Assembly: GCA_024305405.1 (NCBI GenBank)
Contig: JAKNDB010000067.1
Coordinates: forward strand, 390,001-454,000
Origin: Dirofilaria immitis
Lineage: Eukaryota; Nematoda; Chromadorea; Rhabditida; Onchocercidae
Reading direction: 5' to 3'
DNA length: 64,000 nucleotides
Under the pieces are notes generated by a model. It was given only the letters and a program-made list of their open reading frames with translations. It searched no databases and was not told the origin of the DNA. Positions within the stretch are counted from its first letter, which is position 1; every line of letters begins with the position of its first letter. Positions 47,416 through 61,819 of the stretch are shown piece by piece. The position numbers and the translations under genes are program-made.

Positions 47416-50400
47416 ATGGGTGCCAACAATGCTGCAATGAACATGGTAAGCAATTCTACATATATTTTGGTAAGATATCAATATTTAAGAGGGATTCAGT
47501 TCAGTTGATTCACTTGCTAACTGTTTCATATTGTCTAGATTTTACTACTAAAATCGGTCATTGTTCTGTAACTTGTTTGTTACTATTTAAAATTCATTAT
47601 CATTTAAAAAAAACTCTTATTTATATGTTTCATGGTAATTGGCAAAGCAAATCAAACTTAATTAGATAGTGTTACGAATAATTATACTACGGTTGATGTA
47701 TAAATTCGCATCTTATATTAATCTAAATCGATTTCGTTATCCTAAATTTAACTTAGCAAATAAAACAAAGCTCGGTAGTATAAGCAAACAGTATTATCAA
47801 TATCGAAGATAAGACATTGTAAATGCTTTTGCTGTAATGCATTTTATGAGAATTTGCTGTAATGCATTTTACATCATCATAGATGTACTTTTCAGGAGAG
47901 CCACAATGGTAATGTGGGTGTGCGTCAAGATAGTTGGGCAAAAGGAGCTGGAAGTTTTATTTCGAATGATCCATATTTGATCGAGGTGTTGCTTGATCGC
48001 AATCAGTTTTGCTTGATCGCAATCAGTTTTGAATTTAGCTTGAGAGACTTGAAGTTTTTGATTACTTGAACTTCTACTATTTTTAACTATTATGGTTTCT
48101 GTAATAATACGATTTACGTATAGCTTTTTATTTTCAGAGTGCCATGAATTTAAGACGAACGACAGCAGTTCTGGCTGGCGCTATTTTCCCGGAACTATCA
48201 GTTCAGAACATGTTAAGGACTCGAGAAATAGGTAGACGTGAAAGACCGAAAAGTCGTCGACATTCATCTCTTTCCTCCTTGAGAGGTGCTTTCAGCCCGG
48301 GTGAAAAAGCTTCTATAATCAATAGGCAAATTTTCTCATAATTTCAGTTTGTATATTTTAGATAACAAAAACTGCATTAGTATTTGTAGATACATGATTC
48401 ATTAACGTGATGGATCAATTTGTACAAAATATTCAATTTAACTTCCATTTCTTTCTTTTTATGTTTTCAGTCATAATTATGATGAGTTTTCCTTCAGCGT
48501 TTAGTCTCAAGTTCTCTTTTGTAGATATCTTCCAAACCAAAGAGCTTTGATCGAAACAGTAAATACAAAAACATTTTGTTGTCTGTATTTGCCAGGCAAT
48601 AGGATTGTTACTGCAAGCCAAGGTTATACATGTTTAAGCAGTGCTTTTTAAAGTTTTTCTCGATTTAGTAAAGAGACCAGAGAAATATTATCGAAATGAG
48701 ACTGAAAAATGATCCATAACAAAATGTACATTGGATACGTTTTCGTCATTATTCTTAAAGAGACACAAGCTTTCATTTCTCTTTAAATACGACTGTCAAT
48801 CTCTAAGAATTAATGTAAAGTATTCTTTTTATTTTCTCATGATTAGGGAGACTAATTTTCAGACGATAAATTACGTTTTTATATACGGCAGGAAAAATTG
48901 CAACCCAAGTATAAAGTGTTGGGGCCGACAAATTATTATTCGGTTCCTGATGTTGGCTGGAGCATTCTCGATTTAGCTCTTAATTCTCTCGGTAATCAAA
49001 TTGCGTACTCAACATGGAGTGATTCCAGTATGTTCTAATTTTTTTTTTCAAATTTTTATTTTGGACAATTTGATTCCCACAATATGAATTTATCGTTCTA
49101 GTAAGCATCTTTTCTGAATGCGTCTCATCTCTCATGGATTAGAATTTTGGAACTTAGTATTTGAGTTACAGATCAGATCCGGTAGTAACTATAGTATATT
49201 TTACTAATGTGCAATGTTCCGCAAAACTTTTTATGTATTCGTTCTGTTTTCTTTCTTGTTCAATCCTTTTGCGTTCCTTTTTTTTTTTAATTTTCCTTTG
49301 ATAATTATATCCTCCCATAATGCTTGGATTCTTTCTGTCAATCTTACTGCTTTAATTTTTTCAGTCATGATATCTGACATTTTTAATTTTGAATTTCTGC
49401 GTTCTAATCAGGTGTGCTTCTTGTGCACTTTTTTCCTTTTCCTTTTTTTCTTTTTTTCCCCACAATTTTTCTCTTCTGCATCTATTAATTTGTTATATCC
49501 CAAACAATAACCATTGTATATCTCTATAATCAAGCATTTTGTAAAATCACCGTTGATGAATTATTTTATCTGTATTCAATCACTTGCACTTCCTATCTCT
49601 CCCTTTTGCTTTATTTAGCTTGTTTTATTTTAGACGTTTTATTTCTCAAAATCTTAGAAAAACTCATCTCCTTCCAAGGCGTTAAAATTAACGTTTTCTC
49701 CTAAGAAAGGGTATCACTTTATTTTCTTTTATATTTTGCAACAAAATTTTTTCCTTATGATCAAAGCATAATAAATTTGTTTGCCTATCATATCGTTGTT
49801 GCGGTCGTTGTTAATATTTGATCCGTTGCTATGAAGATACAGAAAATTGACACATCTTTGAGATTTTTTTCTGAAATCTTTTCAGAAAACCTTTCTATTC
49901 ATTTGCCTCCATACTTTTTCTTCATTTCTTTTTCTGATAAGCATTAGTAATTCCTTTTTGTCATTTTATGTGCTTATTGATTTAAATCTATGCCTATAGG
50001 ATTATTCATTGTAATATTTGTTTGTTTTATCACTACTATATCAACCTATTTTTAGCTAATCTTTCGTCTCTCAGCCTTGCTTTCTCCACCTTTTGTGATC
50101 GATCCTTTTTATCCGTTTTGATTTCCTGTCATATTAAATGTTCTGAATTATTGCTGACTCTATTGTCTTTGTCTTCATTTGTTTACAATTTCCTTTTAAA
50201 AAGTCGTTGTTCATTTATTCTGTTTTAGGTGTTTTCCATGTATTTTAAAATGGACATTCGTTTTTGAGAATTTTTAGATGAAATGGCCATAATTGCTTGT
50301 TGTTTCTGTTCAAATGCGTTATTATTGTTTTTGACATTTTGCCTTAATTGCTCAACGAAAGTTATTAAGTCATTAATTAATTTCACTTTTATTTCTGATC

Positions 50401-53400
50401 TGTAAGTTTTAATGAATAGTGTTAATGCTTTCATTGTCACAATAGAATAAAATTCAGTCGTGGCAGGCACTTGATAGTATGTCAAAATTATCGAGATCGA
50501 GAATGTAGCGAGTTAAGCAGTTCTTCCTAAAACTAAATTGTTGTTGAATAAAGTTAATCGATAAGGCAATTCACAATAATTGTTACCAGAATTATAAACT
50601 TATTATTGGATCCTGAATAATATTCTTTTACTTTTTGACTTGAAATTTTAAATCTCATCTCATATATTATTTCAATGCATCAAATGATTTTTTTCTTGTA
50701 TGTGTATGCTTCGATGAGCAGTTATGAACTTAAAGAACGATTGACATTGCTTGTTTTCTGTACGTAAAGAATTTTTTTATGAGAAAATTGGTATATGAAT
50801 TTATTAACATTTTCATTAAATTCTAAGAGAAAGGAAGCAAAAATTTATGCACCGTAAGTGACGAAAAATGTTGGAATTATTGAAATCCTCTTTAAATGAT
50901 CGATTTTGATATTTATAGTTCATTTTGCTGCTGTTGATAATTTGAATAATCATCTACACTGGAATACATTCCATGGAGCAGAAATACCACCATCACGTTC
51001 TAGCAGGTAAAGTGTTTTCATTTGATTTCTTTTTATGCTTGAATGTTATTTTGACTGGATATAATTTTAAGCACATCCTATAGTATTAGACTTTTTAGAT
51101 CCTTCAGTCTAAAACTATCCGGAACTCTTGTTATTATCTTATTTCAGCATTCCTTATTTTGGATCGTTCTTGTTTAAGAGTTTTTGTGGCATACAATTTC
51201 AGATTTGCATATTTTTCCTTGCGATATAGTATGGACGACCGTTATCTCATAGCGGGTGGATCAGATGGTTTCATATACATGTTCGCTCATGTAGAGCCTC
51301 GTTTGCAAATGGTATATATTATTTTTCAAACAGATTTTTCACTTAAAATTTTATCTAAATGCGGATTGTTGGTTTGAAGGCAAGTACTACAAACTGTTGA
51401 AGTTTAGTGTTCCAAAAACTTTAAATAAATTGGGAAAACATAGGCAGGTTTAAAATTGTTATATTTGAATGGTAGGAAAACACTTTCAAATTTTAAAATT
51501 CGTTGGTTGAAAATCAATTTTGAACCTCCCAACAGGTGTTGAGCGCATCTCTTCTTGTTTATTTGTTGCTTCTTTTGAGAAATTGTTGTCGAGAATGAAA
51601 AATATATTTTTAAAAATATCAAAGAAAATTCATATTCTGAAAATGCTAAATTTTAAGTTGTTACAGTTTCAAGCGCATCAGGATGATGTCAATGCAGTTT
51701 GCTGCAATAAAGCTAATCCACATATTTTCTACAGTGGAAGCGATGATGGACTTTGTAAGGTGATTGGAGTTGTTACATTAAAAAGAATGAGGAACATCTG
51801 ATTATTTTACTTCATTCTTAAAAGGAATGAAACAAGTATGCGCCAATCAAAAGGTCAGAATGTCTGACATTGGTAACTGCCATTATAAAAATTGAAAAGT
51901 CCAATGAGACCCAGTTCCAGTCTCGGTGATTTTCCATTTTTCATATTTTACATTGAATAATCAAATATTTGCGAAATAAATTGAGATTCAATTGTTATTT
52001 TGAGTTTGTGCTTGCTCACCATTATAAATTCCATTTTAACACCCATCTATTTATAAATATGAAGATATTTTATTTATCTTAAGTCACAAATACGAATATG
52101 TCTTCTTGAATGTAGGTATGGGATACTCGTTTGGTTGGAAGCACTAGTGTTCCTGTTGGCGTATTCGCGGGACATCGTGATGGTATCACTTATATTGATG
52201 CTCATGGTAATGACAGATATATTTTGACAAACTCCAAAGATCAAACTATTAAGATCTGGGATTTACGACGATTTTCGTCAAGTAATGCCGAGGTATTTTT
52301 TTGCTTTTTGTTTTTATCAGTTTTTGTTTCATAATGGAATATTTTGCACATTTAACACTGGTTAGAATTATAGCAATTCGGTAATGTTACAATATAATTG
52401 AATGTCTATTTATGTTTGTCCCTAAATATTAAATAAAAATTAAAAGAAATCGTTATGTCTGTTTGTTTCACTATTAGCTTTATCAACAAATGATCAGTTA
52501 ACGAGGAAATATAACTGATATCTTGGCAGTTATCTTTGGGAAAAGCCAATAATATGTTGCATCTCATTTATAATCATGCCAGCGTGTGAAAGTGTACTGC
52601 ATCGAGTTATCGGACAACTCTTGTGTGTTAACATTCTGTGATAATCATGGTAGCCTATCGTGAGAATCCATCAATGTATTAACTGCCATTTAAAATAGAT
52701 AAAATAGATGAAATGGCTTTGAATGCTGAGCATCATATTTTATATGCTATAATATGTGCTTTGATTATAAAACGAATTAGTTTTCACCGAAAAAGTAGGA
52801 TTGATATAATGACAATTGAGATATTTGAATTCCATTATTTTCTTCTCATTTTCTGAAAACTTTTTTAGAAAATTACGCTTAATGCAGTGCGAAGGCAAAG
52901 ATGGGATTATAGATATCAACACATACCACAAATTTTCCAATCTGTAGGACCTTTGGAAGGTTTGTTTGTATCTGCTAGTAGTGAAATCTCTTCTTCATAA
53001 AAATCATTTTTGAAGTTAATAGACGGATAACTATATCGAAAAATAGTAGCAAAATATGATGAAGTAGACATTTCATGAATATAAATGTTGAAATCTGCAT
53101 TGCCATAGATAAAAATAATTTGCCGCCGAATGAAAAGTTGTTTAATAGTGCACATAAAATATGTTAGGTGATGGATCATTGTTGACTTTCCGAGGACATT
53201 CAGTACAGCACACTCTTATTCGAGCCAAGTTTTCACCGGAGCGAACTGGATTCCGCTACGTATACACCGGTAGCACAGAAGGAAATTTGTACAGTTAGTT
53301 TTTATGGGAATTTTGAATTTTTATGTTTTAATGTGCTGAACGCATCCCATATGATAGTATATTTGTTAATTATTATATTCAAGACTAAATGATTTTTTTG

Positions 53401-53948
53401 CAGTTTATGATATTTTGACGGGAGAAATTGTGCGAACTTTGGATGGACACCGAAGTGTAGTACGAGACTGCTGTTGGCATCCTGACGAAAACGAAATCAT
53501 CACCGTTTCAGTAAGTTCTGTAATAAGTTATGATAATGTATTTCATCTTCAATTTCTCTTTATGTCTTCAGTCGTTGGTCATTTACAATATTAAGATTCC
53601 AAGTTTTTAGAGTGGATAACGAAAACTAGTGAAATCACAAAGTAGCTAATGCTATCTTTATTGATTCTTATTCTAATTTTGCAATTTTAATTTATCTAGT
53701 GGGATGGAGTAACAGCCAGATGGTATTATAATACACGATATGACGATGATGATGATGATGAAGAAGAAGAGTTGGATCGAGTAAGCGATTCAAATTCATC
53801 TACAGATAATAATGATGATGATAATGATAATGATGGTAACGATACTACTAATAATAATGGATGTAATATTGGTCTGTGGAGGAATAGTGGGCACCAACCT
53901 ATGAGGAAACATCGGAAAAGAAATAATAGTTCTTTCCCTTTCGTTTGA
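47416..53948 (+). CDS. wdr-23: WD40 protein WDR23/DCAF11-like
   Basis: Substrate receptor of the CUL4-DDB1 ubiquitin ligase; in C. elegans WDR-23 represses the SKN-1/Nrf stress factor. Exons: 47416-47445, 47896-47985, 48138-48325, 48525-48622, 48863-49027, 50919-51006, 51203-51311, 51667-51759, 52116-52292, 52869-52959, 53168-53293, 53404-53510, 53700-53948. Thirteen exons, all phases fit, 536 residues, no breaks. Family-specific stretches: FSPGEKASIINRYLPN, DVGWSILDLALNSLG, IAYSTWSDS, LIAGGSDGFIYMF, AHQDDVNAV, GHRDGITYIDAHG, NSKDQTIKIWDLRRFSS (with the DDB1-binding WDxR), RWDYRYQHIP, FRGHSVQHTLIRAKFSPE and GHRSVVRDCCWHP. The C-terminus is an Asp/Asn-rich tail ending in a basic cluster. Exon 1 encodes only ten residues, so the start is the least certain part. 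Intron 3 uses a GC donor; intron 5 is 1.9 kb. AATAAA at 54826-54831. Confidence 0.93.
48326..48524 (+). other. GC-AG intron (wdr-23 intron 3)
   Basis: Donor AATAG|GCAAAT, acceptor TTTGTAG. The junction gives INRYLPN, matching the human region before the first WD repeat. Reading through hits TAA within five codons. Confidence 0.82.
49028..50918. other. Long wdr-23 intron 5
   Basis: 1.9-kb intron, much longer than its neighbours, pyrimidine-rich on the plus strand. The 98-codon Phe-rich frame at 49214-49510 and an 86-codon minus-strand frame at 50225-50485 have no recognisable homology. Confidence 0.6.
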
Positions 53949-56924
53949 TGTCTTAAATTGTCCCTCACATTTCCCAAACAGAATTTGGTGCATCTTTTGA
54001 AGTTCAGGAAAAACGTATAGCTTAGATATTCCAAACTTGAATTAATTTTGGAATTCTATTAAAGTTCCTTAAAATTATTAGTTTCTTTTTGATTGAATTG
54101 TGCTGTTGTTACGTCTTAAGCGTATTTTATTCTACTTCATTTCTATACAGGTTTCTAATTAATATTTAATTTAATCTAAATTCTTTATGCTCAAAAAAGT
54201 TCTCATTAACTCAGTCAGCATAAATTTCTTTTCTACATTTAATAGCATAAATCATTTTTTTCAAATTTCTCAGGTTAACATAAAATTGAATATGTTAGAA
54301 TTAGCTTTCGGTCTGCAACCAGTATGTCTGATTTTCAATTTTGATTTTTTTCTGTAATTTGAACATTTTTCCTGAAACTCCAGTATAATAATTTCTATAA
54401 ATCTGGATTTGAATCTTTATAATTCTAGATTGGAGTGCCACTTGGCATGCTATTATCGAAAATAATAAGAAGATTCATTCCTCTTTCAATTATTAGTTTT
54501 TTCAAAGTTAGGTTCATCGGTATATCATTTGATCTTTTGAGGAAATCAGCATTATCGATTATGTAATCAGTTAGAAGGTATGAACAGTGCTCGAAAATCT
54601 TGATGAGTAGAGTAAAATGAATTCTCTACTAAGAAACTGTTTACAGGTAATTTTAAATCTATGACGTTAATACTGATATGGATATTTGAGGGAAAGAAAT
54701 TGAAGCATTATATTGATATGTGAAACATAGTATTGTACAGTTTCATGTTGCTATTGACTTGAAATGAATATGTATTTCTATTAGTAACGAAGTGATGATA
54801 TTAATCATACTAATATAAATTGTAAAATAAAACATTTTTTACGAATTGATCTATACAATTTAAATAACTTTGATTTTAATTCAAAATAATATGCCAGCAA
54901 TAAATTACATTTTTATGAGAATGGTATGTGAAAGAAAAGCTTTTAATTAGAAGATATTACAGTTTTTGGAAAATATATCGCACTGCGATATAGTATCTCA
55001 AATTAGTTAATTAGAAATGATCGAAGAGAATAAATTGTATGAGGAGAAATGAGGTTTTCGAAGTTCCCATAATACATTGATTCGACTGAAAGATCTTGAA
55101 GCTTAGATAGGCGAAAGAGGCTCAAAATGAATCAGGAGACACCTAAAGAATTTGAAGCCTTCAATAAATGATGGGTCCTAACCCTGTGCTACCAATCGCG
55201 GTATTTTCCTTCGACCAAGTTTACTTTTGTTTTTCGTCGTAATCAAATTCTTGTTGCATATTTCAAAATTTTATTCATTTGCTAGAGAATAGTTGGGAAA
55301 ATCATAATTTTACGCTAAATTATAGTTTAATTTAATGACTGAATTGATATTGGTGGTTAGATCTGAAATTTTAAGTAATTATAAACATTGGTTTTAAAAG
55401 ATAAAGATTTTAATTAAAATTAAATAATCTCATTCGAATTCTTAGACTTAAAATTGATCAGATCTTGTGTTACGACATCTTGTGTTCCTTATTTTCTTAA
55501 CACATTTTATAAAAGATATTGATAAAATTATAAACAGAAAAAATCGTCTTATATTCGATAGCTATGGAAATCCGGGATTATCAGTTTATCAAGTTTATTA
55601 TTAACGTATTTATTTTTAGATGTAAAATATAAAGGAGGGAAGAGAACGGTCAAGATTATGAACAGTTATTTGAGGATAAATTGAAGAAACTTTTTAACTT
55701 TTATGACATTTTCATATATTTTATAAGCATTAAGATTTTAACATTAACTTATTTCACTTCATTTTGATTTTGTAAATTGATTTTGATTTTAAAAAAAAAA
55801 ATGATTTTGTAAATGATTTTAATTGGATAGATCGCTGCTAAAATATATGAAATTGGTAAAGTTGACAAAAAGTTTTTTAAAAAGAATAACATTATTGATA
55901 ACTTAATCATTATTATCAACCGGTTAGATGAGATTTATTTGGATCTTTTCATTAAGCTTAATTTTATCTCTTATATACTCAATAAATGGTTTCAATTGGA
56001 CAGGTTCATTTCTTATTTGATAAAAATGAATTTAAAAAAATATAAAATAGATTGAATATGCTTAAAAGATAAAAAAAAAAATAGTTTAGAAAGGAAAATA
56101 GTCCAAATGAATCGACAAATTATCGTAGAAATGAAGAAATTACGACAATTGCAAATAGCATTGATAATACAATCTGAAACAAAATATCTGCCAGCACTTT
56201 TTATTATTGCTATTATCATTGAAATTATCATCGTTGTTAAAATTATATTTTCTTTGCAAGGTATAAATTAATGTATATTTCGGAATTGAAATTTTAAATT
56301 GGACTATTATAGTACGATAACTAAAAGAATAATTATGAGAAACACATTTATGGTTTGATCCCGATTCTTTAGATTTCTTAAATTCGATGATAATTTTCTT
56401 CCACAAATTATTTGTAATTTTCAGCTCTTCCATTTCCGACTACTGTTATTCGATTTTATATTATTATAATTAAGATTTTAGATTCTTAGATGATTCTTAT
56501 ATGATTTATATTACTATAATTAAGATTTTAGATTCTTAGATGATTTTTATATGATTTATATTACTATAATTAAGATTTTAGATTCTTAGATGATTCTTAT
56601 ATGATTTATATTACTATAATTAAGATTTTAGATTCTTAGATGATTCTTATATGATTTATATTACTATAATTAAGATTTTAGATTCTTATATAAATTCTTA
56701 TATTTATATTATTATAATTAAGACTTTAGATTCTTATATGATTACTACAATGAGGAAATCTTCTCAAAAAAGTTAATTCAGATAGGAAATTCGTAAAACA
56801 ATTTTAAGATTTTTAATAGAAAATGATAGAAATGAAGAGAAATGATTCAGACGATGATTTTGAATTTCGAAAATTTTGTTTGCATCAGTTATGACTTTCG
56901 ATAACAAGAATCTGAACTTTATTC
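53949..56924. other. AT-rich intergenic DNA
   Basis: Contains the wdr-23 3' UTR and poly(A) signal (54826-54831) and a 50-bp tandem repeat at 56460-56742. I see no supported gene; upstream exons of the next gene could lie near its right end (an ATG frame at 56823-56892 is one candidate). Confidence 0.45.
56460..56742. repeat. 50-bp tandem repeat, about 5.5 copies
   Basis: Copies start near 56461, 56511, 56561, 56611 and 56661, each a TTACTATAATTAAGATTTTA-type block. The last copies are truncated and diverged. Confidence 0.92.
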
Positions 56925-59351
56925 ATGTATTTTCCAGAATGCTGGATTCATTCTCATAATTATGATATTAAAAATTCAAGAGAAATGTTTTATAAGCATT
57001 GGATTAATGAAACGACATACAAGGAAGAAATTAGTGGAATTCCGATGATCGATTTTACTTATCCTGAAGGACGTCGTAATAAATTCATCTATGGTATATA
57101 TAATATATATGTATTATACAGGCATATTCAAATTTTAGAATTTCATTAATTAAATTAACATTTTTAGGTATATGAATTTAAAACTTTAAAACTCTAATCG
57201 CGAAATTTTAATCGAAAATTAGATGTGAAATAACATAATATAATATGATATGATATGATATGATATGATATGATATGATATGGAATTGATTGATTGAAAA
57301 TGGAATATTTATTAAATGTTGCATTCTTTATACTTTACTTATTATTTGAATAAAAATATTTAATTAGCAATATTTTTAAAACAATAATTAGATATGAAAT
57401 AACATAATATGATATGATATGATATGATATGGTATGATATGATATGACATGATATGATATGATAGATATGATATGATATGATAGATATGATATGATATGA
57501 TATGATATGATATAGAGCTTGTATGATTTTTTATCGTTTTGAAATAACTTACCTTAAAATTAATATGAAAATTTTTTATAATCCATTCAAGTTAATTTTT
57601 TTTTTTCAGAGCCATTGAAAATGAAAGGAAATGATAAGAAAAATGTATCAAATAGCAATTTAATTAAAATACCTATTTGGTTTAGCTGCATGCATCTTGC
57701 TTTAAATTTAATTGCAATAGCATGCATTTTGCATGCTACTATTTGGTGGAATTTTACTACACGATCAATACCATCTATATTACTTAATTTTTGTACCTAT
57801 GATTTAGAATCATGTCGACAGCGATGTGATAAATCCTTTAATGAAGGTTAATTAAGAATTATTTGAAACGAATTATTATTTATTATAAAAAGAAAAACAA
57901 AAATGGAAAAGTTATATTTTATCAGATAGAAGTAATCGATAAACATCATTTTGATTATCATTGCTCAGTCATAAACTTTGAGATAATTATAAATATAAGC
58001 ATTATATCATTAAATGCAAATTATATCACAAAATGATTACTGATAATATCATTTTCTTAAAAAGATCTTTTTGAAAAAGAAAAAGTATAAGAAAAATTTT
58101 AGTAATAAAATTATGTAAGAAATTTGAATAATATTTGATAGAAATTGCATTTGAAATTTTCCTATAAAATATAAATAAAATTTTACGATAATTTTATAAA
58201 CTTCAAAATATCTAAAAAGATTAGATTTATTTTTATTTTATCAATTTGAAAATACATTTGCAGAATATCCACTTGTTGTAAACAATGATTTAGCAATTGT
58301 GATAAATGAGGTAAATGAAAGTTATAAAAATTATTTATCAATTTTGGAAGATAAAAGAGAAAAATTAAAATGGATCATATTATCTGTTTGTTTAACCTAT
58401 CTTCTATTACTTGCTATTTCATTCGCTTCAACCTTAAATTCATTTCTTCAAGAAATGAATTGGGAGAAAATTGCGGTACGTTAAAAAGTTGCAATTGCAT
58501 ATTTTTATTTAATAAATGCTCTTTCTATTAATTGTTCTATGAAATTTGTTTCTATTTTAATATCTGTCAAAGAGAAGATTACTACTAATTAACAGTATCC
58601 TTCTCTCTCTCTTGTAAAAGGAAAGAGATTTCCTTTCATTAATTTAAATTATGAAACAGATAAGTTTTTTTTTTATTTCTAGAAACTTCATTAAAGTATG
58701 AAAATTAATTATGAAAAACTAAGCAAATAATGATATGGGAAAAAAATTTGCATTAAAATAATCAATTATAAGACAAATTTTTCGTTTAACTACTCTTAAA
58801 CAAAATTCCAAAATGAAAACTTTCTCGAATTGAAAAAAAATAAATAAATAAATAATTTATCAACGAATGAAATCAATCATATCTATTATCACTTCTCAAT
58901 TGATTAATAGTTCATTAAATCTTGATTGCTTTATTTTTCTTTTTCACAATCAATTATGATAAAGAATTTTTCTTTAGTTTTTCTTAAATTTTAATTTTAA
59001 TTTATAATTTATCAACTATTTAATATTATTATATTGGTGCATTTTGATAAGAACATCGAATAGAATAGTTTTCTTGATCCAAACCTTGTTTTATCATCTT
59101 GTGTTATCAGTATTCTTTAAAGAAAAAAAAATAGCTTTTTTTTTTTAAAAAATCCTTAAAGTAAAAGTTTAAAAATTTTAGGATGGATATGTACACGATA
59201 TCAACGAAGACTTTATTTAGTTTTGAATTTAATTTCTCTAACGATAATTATTTTATTATATTTGGGTATTTATATCGAACATAAATTAATAAGCAAATTT
59301 AATTCAAAACTAAAAGAATGTCGTCAACAATTAGATTTATGCTTTTGTTAA
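56925..59351 (+). CDS. Unrecognised three-span membrane protein
   Basis: I do not recognise this family. Exons: 56925-57093 (or starting at the 3' splice site at 56937 if an upstream exon exists), 57610-57846, 58264-58475, 59182-59351; 262 residues with one base added at the 58475/58476 junction, where exon-final G followed by GT appears collapsed. The N-terminal region is polar and basic (YPEGRRNKF). Three hydrophobic spans follow: around IWFSCMHLALNLIAIACILH, KWIILSVCLTYLLLLAISF and LYLVLNLISLTIIILLYLGI. The loop after span 1 has an N-glycosylation sequon and a C-x9-C-x3-C cluster, so it is probably extracellular or luminal. The short tail after span 3 also ends in cysteines (ECRQQLDLCFC), a possible palmitoylation or disulphide site. 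The regular exon phases argue for a real gene. Confidence 0.6.
57237..57512 (+). repeat. TATGA pentanucleotide arrays
   Basis: Two TATGA/GATAT arrays (about 57237-57281 and 57405-57512) lie in the first intron of the membrane-protein gene, separated by about 120 bases of unique DNA. The second is interrupted by ATAGAT and a GACAT variant. Confidence 0.92.
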
Positions 59352-60227
59352 TTTATGATTAAAATTTTTTTTCTTATATTTAAATCAATTATTTATTAAC
59401 AAAATATTTGTTATCTATTGTTAATGATTAATTAAATATCATTATCATACGTCATTATCCATTTAAATAGTTTCTTGTTGATATTTCAATTCTCGACTTT
59501 TATATTTGTTGATAGAATTTTTAATTTTAAAAATTTGAATAAACAAAATTGACAATGTGAGAGAAATATATATTAATTAGTTTGAAAAAATCATGATAAA
59601 TTAGAGTAACTATTTACAATTTCCTAAAATTATTATAAACAAAACAATATTCTATCATTTCAATAGCTTTCATTATTTTATGCTTAAATGAAATATGATG
59701 ATGATAAGTTCTTATATTAAAAATAAATTAGACTTAATAGAGAATAGTAATAATTATCATTATTATCATTATTTATTGCTACTATTATTATTATTATTAT
59801 GATAAAAAATTATGACAAATAAATATAAATTTTTTATTTCGCAATGACCGGCTATTAGATCTGTTATCGAATTTCAAAACTATCGATTTTATCAGATGAC
59901 AAAACATTTCAATTTTTAGTTTCAAGATGGCGTATGTGTATATCAATGTATCAATGTCAAAATTTCATATCAAAATTCCGTATGATCCAAAATCAATAAT
60001 CACATAACTTACAACAAAAGTATAATAGCAAAATGCAAAAAAATTCTATAGAATTATTACCAGGCTTATAATCATCAGACGTAAAATTAAATTATTCGAT
60101 TGAAAATTCCATCTTAAAAGTTCTACTCTATAGTTTTAATCTCTGATCAAAAAACTGGATGATAATAGGAACAGTGTGATGAACCAATCACTTTTTATCA
60201 ATTATTGACCTCGCTGTAATGATAACA

Positions 60228-60275
60228 AGATCTCTCTCTCTCTCTCTCTTCCCTCTCTTTCTCTCTCTCTCTGCA
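60228..60275. repeat. CT dinucleotide-rich tract
   Basis: TCTCTCTC repeats with a few CCC/TTT interruptions. Confidence 0.9.
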
Positions 60276-61819
60276 TCTTTCTTTTAGATGTATCAGCAAT
60301 CATTTGGTCGATTGAAAATTTTTTTTTTAATTTGAAATTATTTTACTCAATTGCATGATCTTTTTTCGTAAACAAATTTTAAAATGATAAGCAATAGCTA
60401 CTTATTAAAAGTTTTATCATTTGTTTCACGAAAAGATGTAATGGATTTTTCTCGAAAAGAAATAATAAAAATCTTGCTCCTATAATCAATCGATCACTGA
60501 TAATAATCTTAAATCACTACTATAATTGATATCAAAATTTGTTTTCATAAAAAAAAACCTATTATGCATATAAAATATAAACAATTTCTACAATAATATT
60601 TATCAAAAGTTAAAGGAATGGAAAGGAAATTATATTTAATTTTAATCAATTTTTAATTGAAATTTTGCTGATATATTGTCATTTCGCTTTGTTTTTTTTT
60701 TTATTTTTCTAATTTTCCTATATAATCCAAAAGAGTTTATAATTATTTTATCGATTGATTTTTTATCAAAACACTTTTAAACTTCTCATTTTCTAATCAA
60801 TTAATATGATACAGTTACTAATGTAAACGATTATAATCTATCGATTGAAGAAGAAACTTAAATATTATTATTTCAATTAGCCTAGTCCATTTATAAATAG
60901 TATCGTTTGGAGAAGTAAAATTAGAAAATAGCCAAATTTCTCATATTTTATTTTATTTTTTTCAATCAGTGATAAAAGATTGAATGATTAGAGGAAGCTG
61001 AATTGAAGCAATAATCAAATAAGAAATTATATAAAATTATCATTTATCATAAGTAATTTAAAATCACTTAATGCATAACTTATAATGAAAGCAAATTTCA
61101 TAATTAAAAATATGCCTCAATTTGAAAATAATTCAGTATCATTTAACTTTCAAAATAATTCGTATAATGTATTAATCATATATATAGATATATATTTCTC
61201 ATATTCTGATCTATTATTTCTCATATTTTGATCTATTATTTCATATTCTGATCTGCTATTATTCCAATAGAAAATGAATGATATACTTGCCAGTATATAT
61301 CAAATAAAAAGAAAATTGTTCTCGAATCAAATTATATTATCAAAAATCCCGAATATTTGATTAGAGATTAAATGATATCATTAAGATATATATTTACCTT
61401 TTAGCTACTATTATACTGATAAGCATTAACAAGTCAAGTTAACTTAATGTTAATATGGTATAAAAATAAAATAAGCAATTTGAAGGGCTTCAATAATTTT
61501 CTTTTATATTCTTTAATCTTTCTCTTCTCTCTTCCTTTATCTTTGCCTTTTTATTTCTGCCTCTAAATCTTCTTGGCTATATAAGCAAATAGCACAGGAT
61601 CTCGAGATTTGCATATTATAATGAGATCCATTTTTCACCTGCTCTACCGTATTACTTGCAAAATTTACAAACTATCTAACCTATTTTTCATCTAATCTAT
61701 ACTTCATCTTATTTCTTTTGTGCAAATAAAGATATGAGATAAAACTTTTGCATGAGATTATGATTATGTTAATTTTGTGATAACGATATGAAAGATATTC
61801 ATCAGTGCAAAAACATTAA

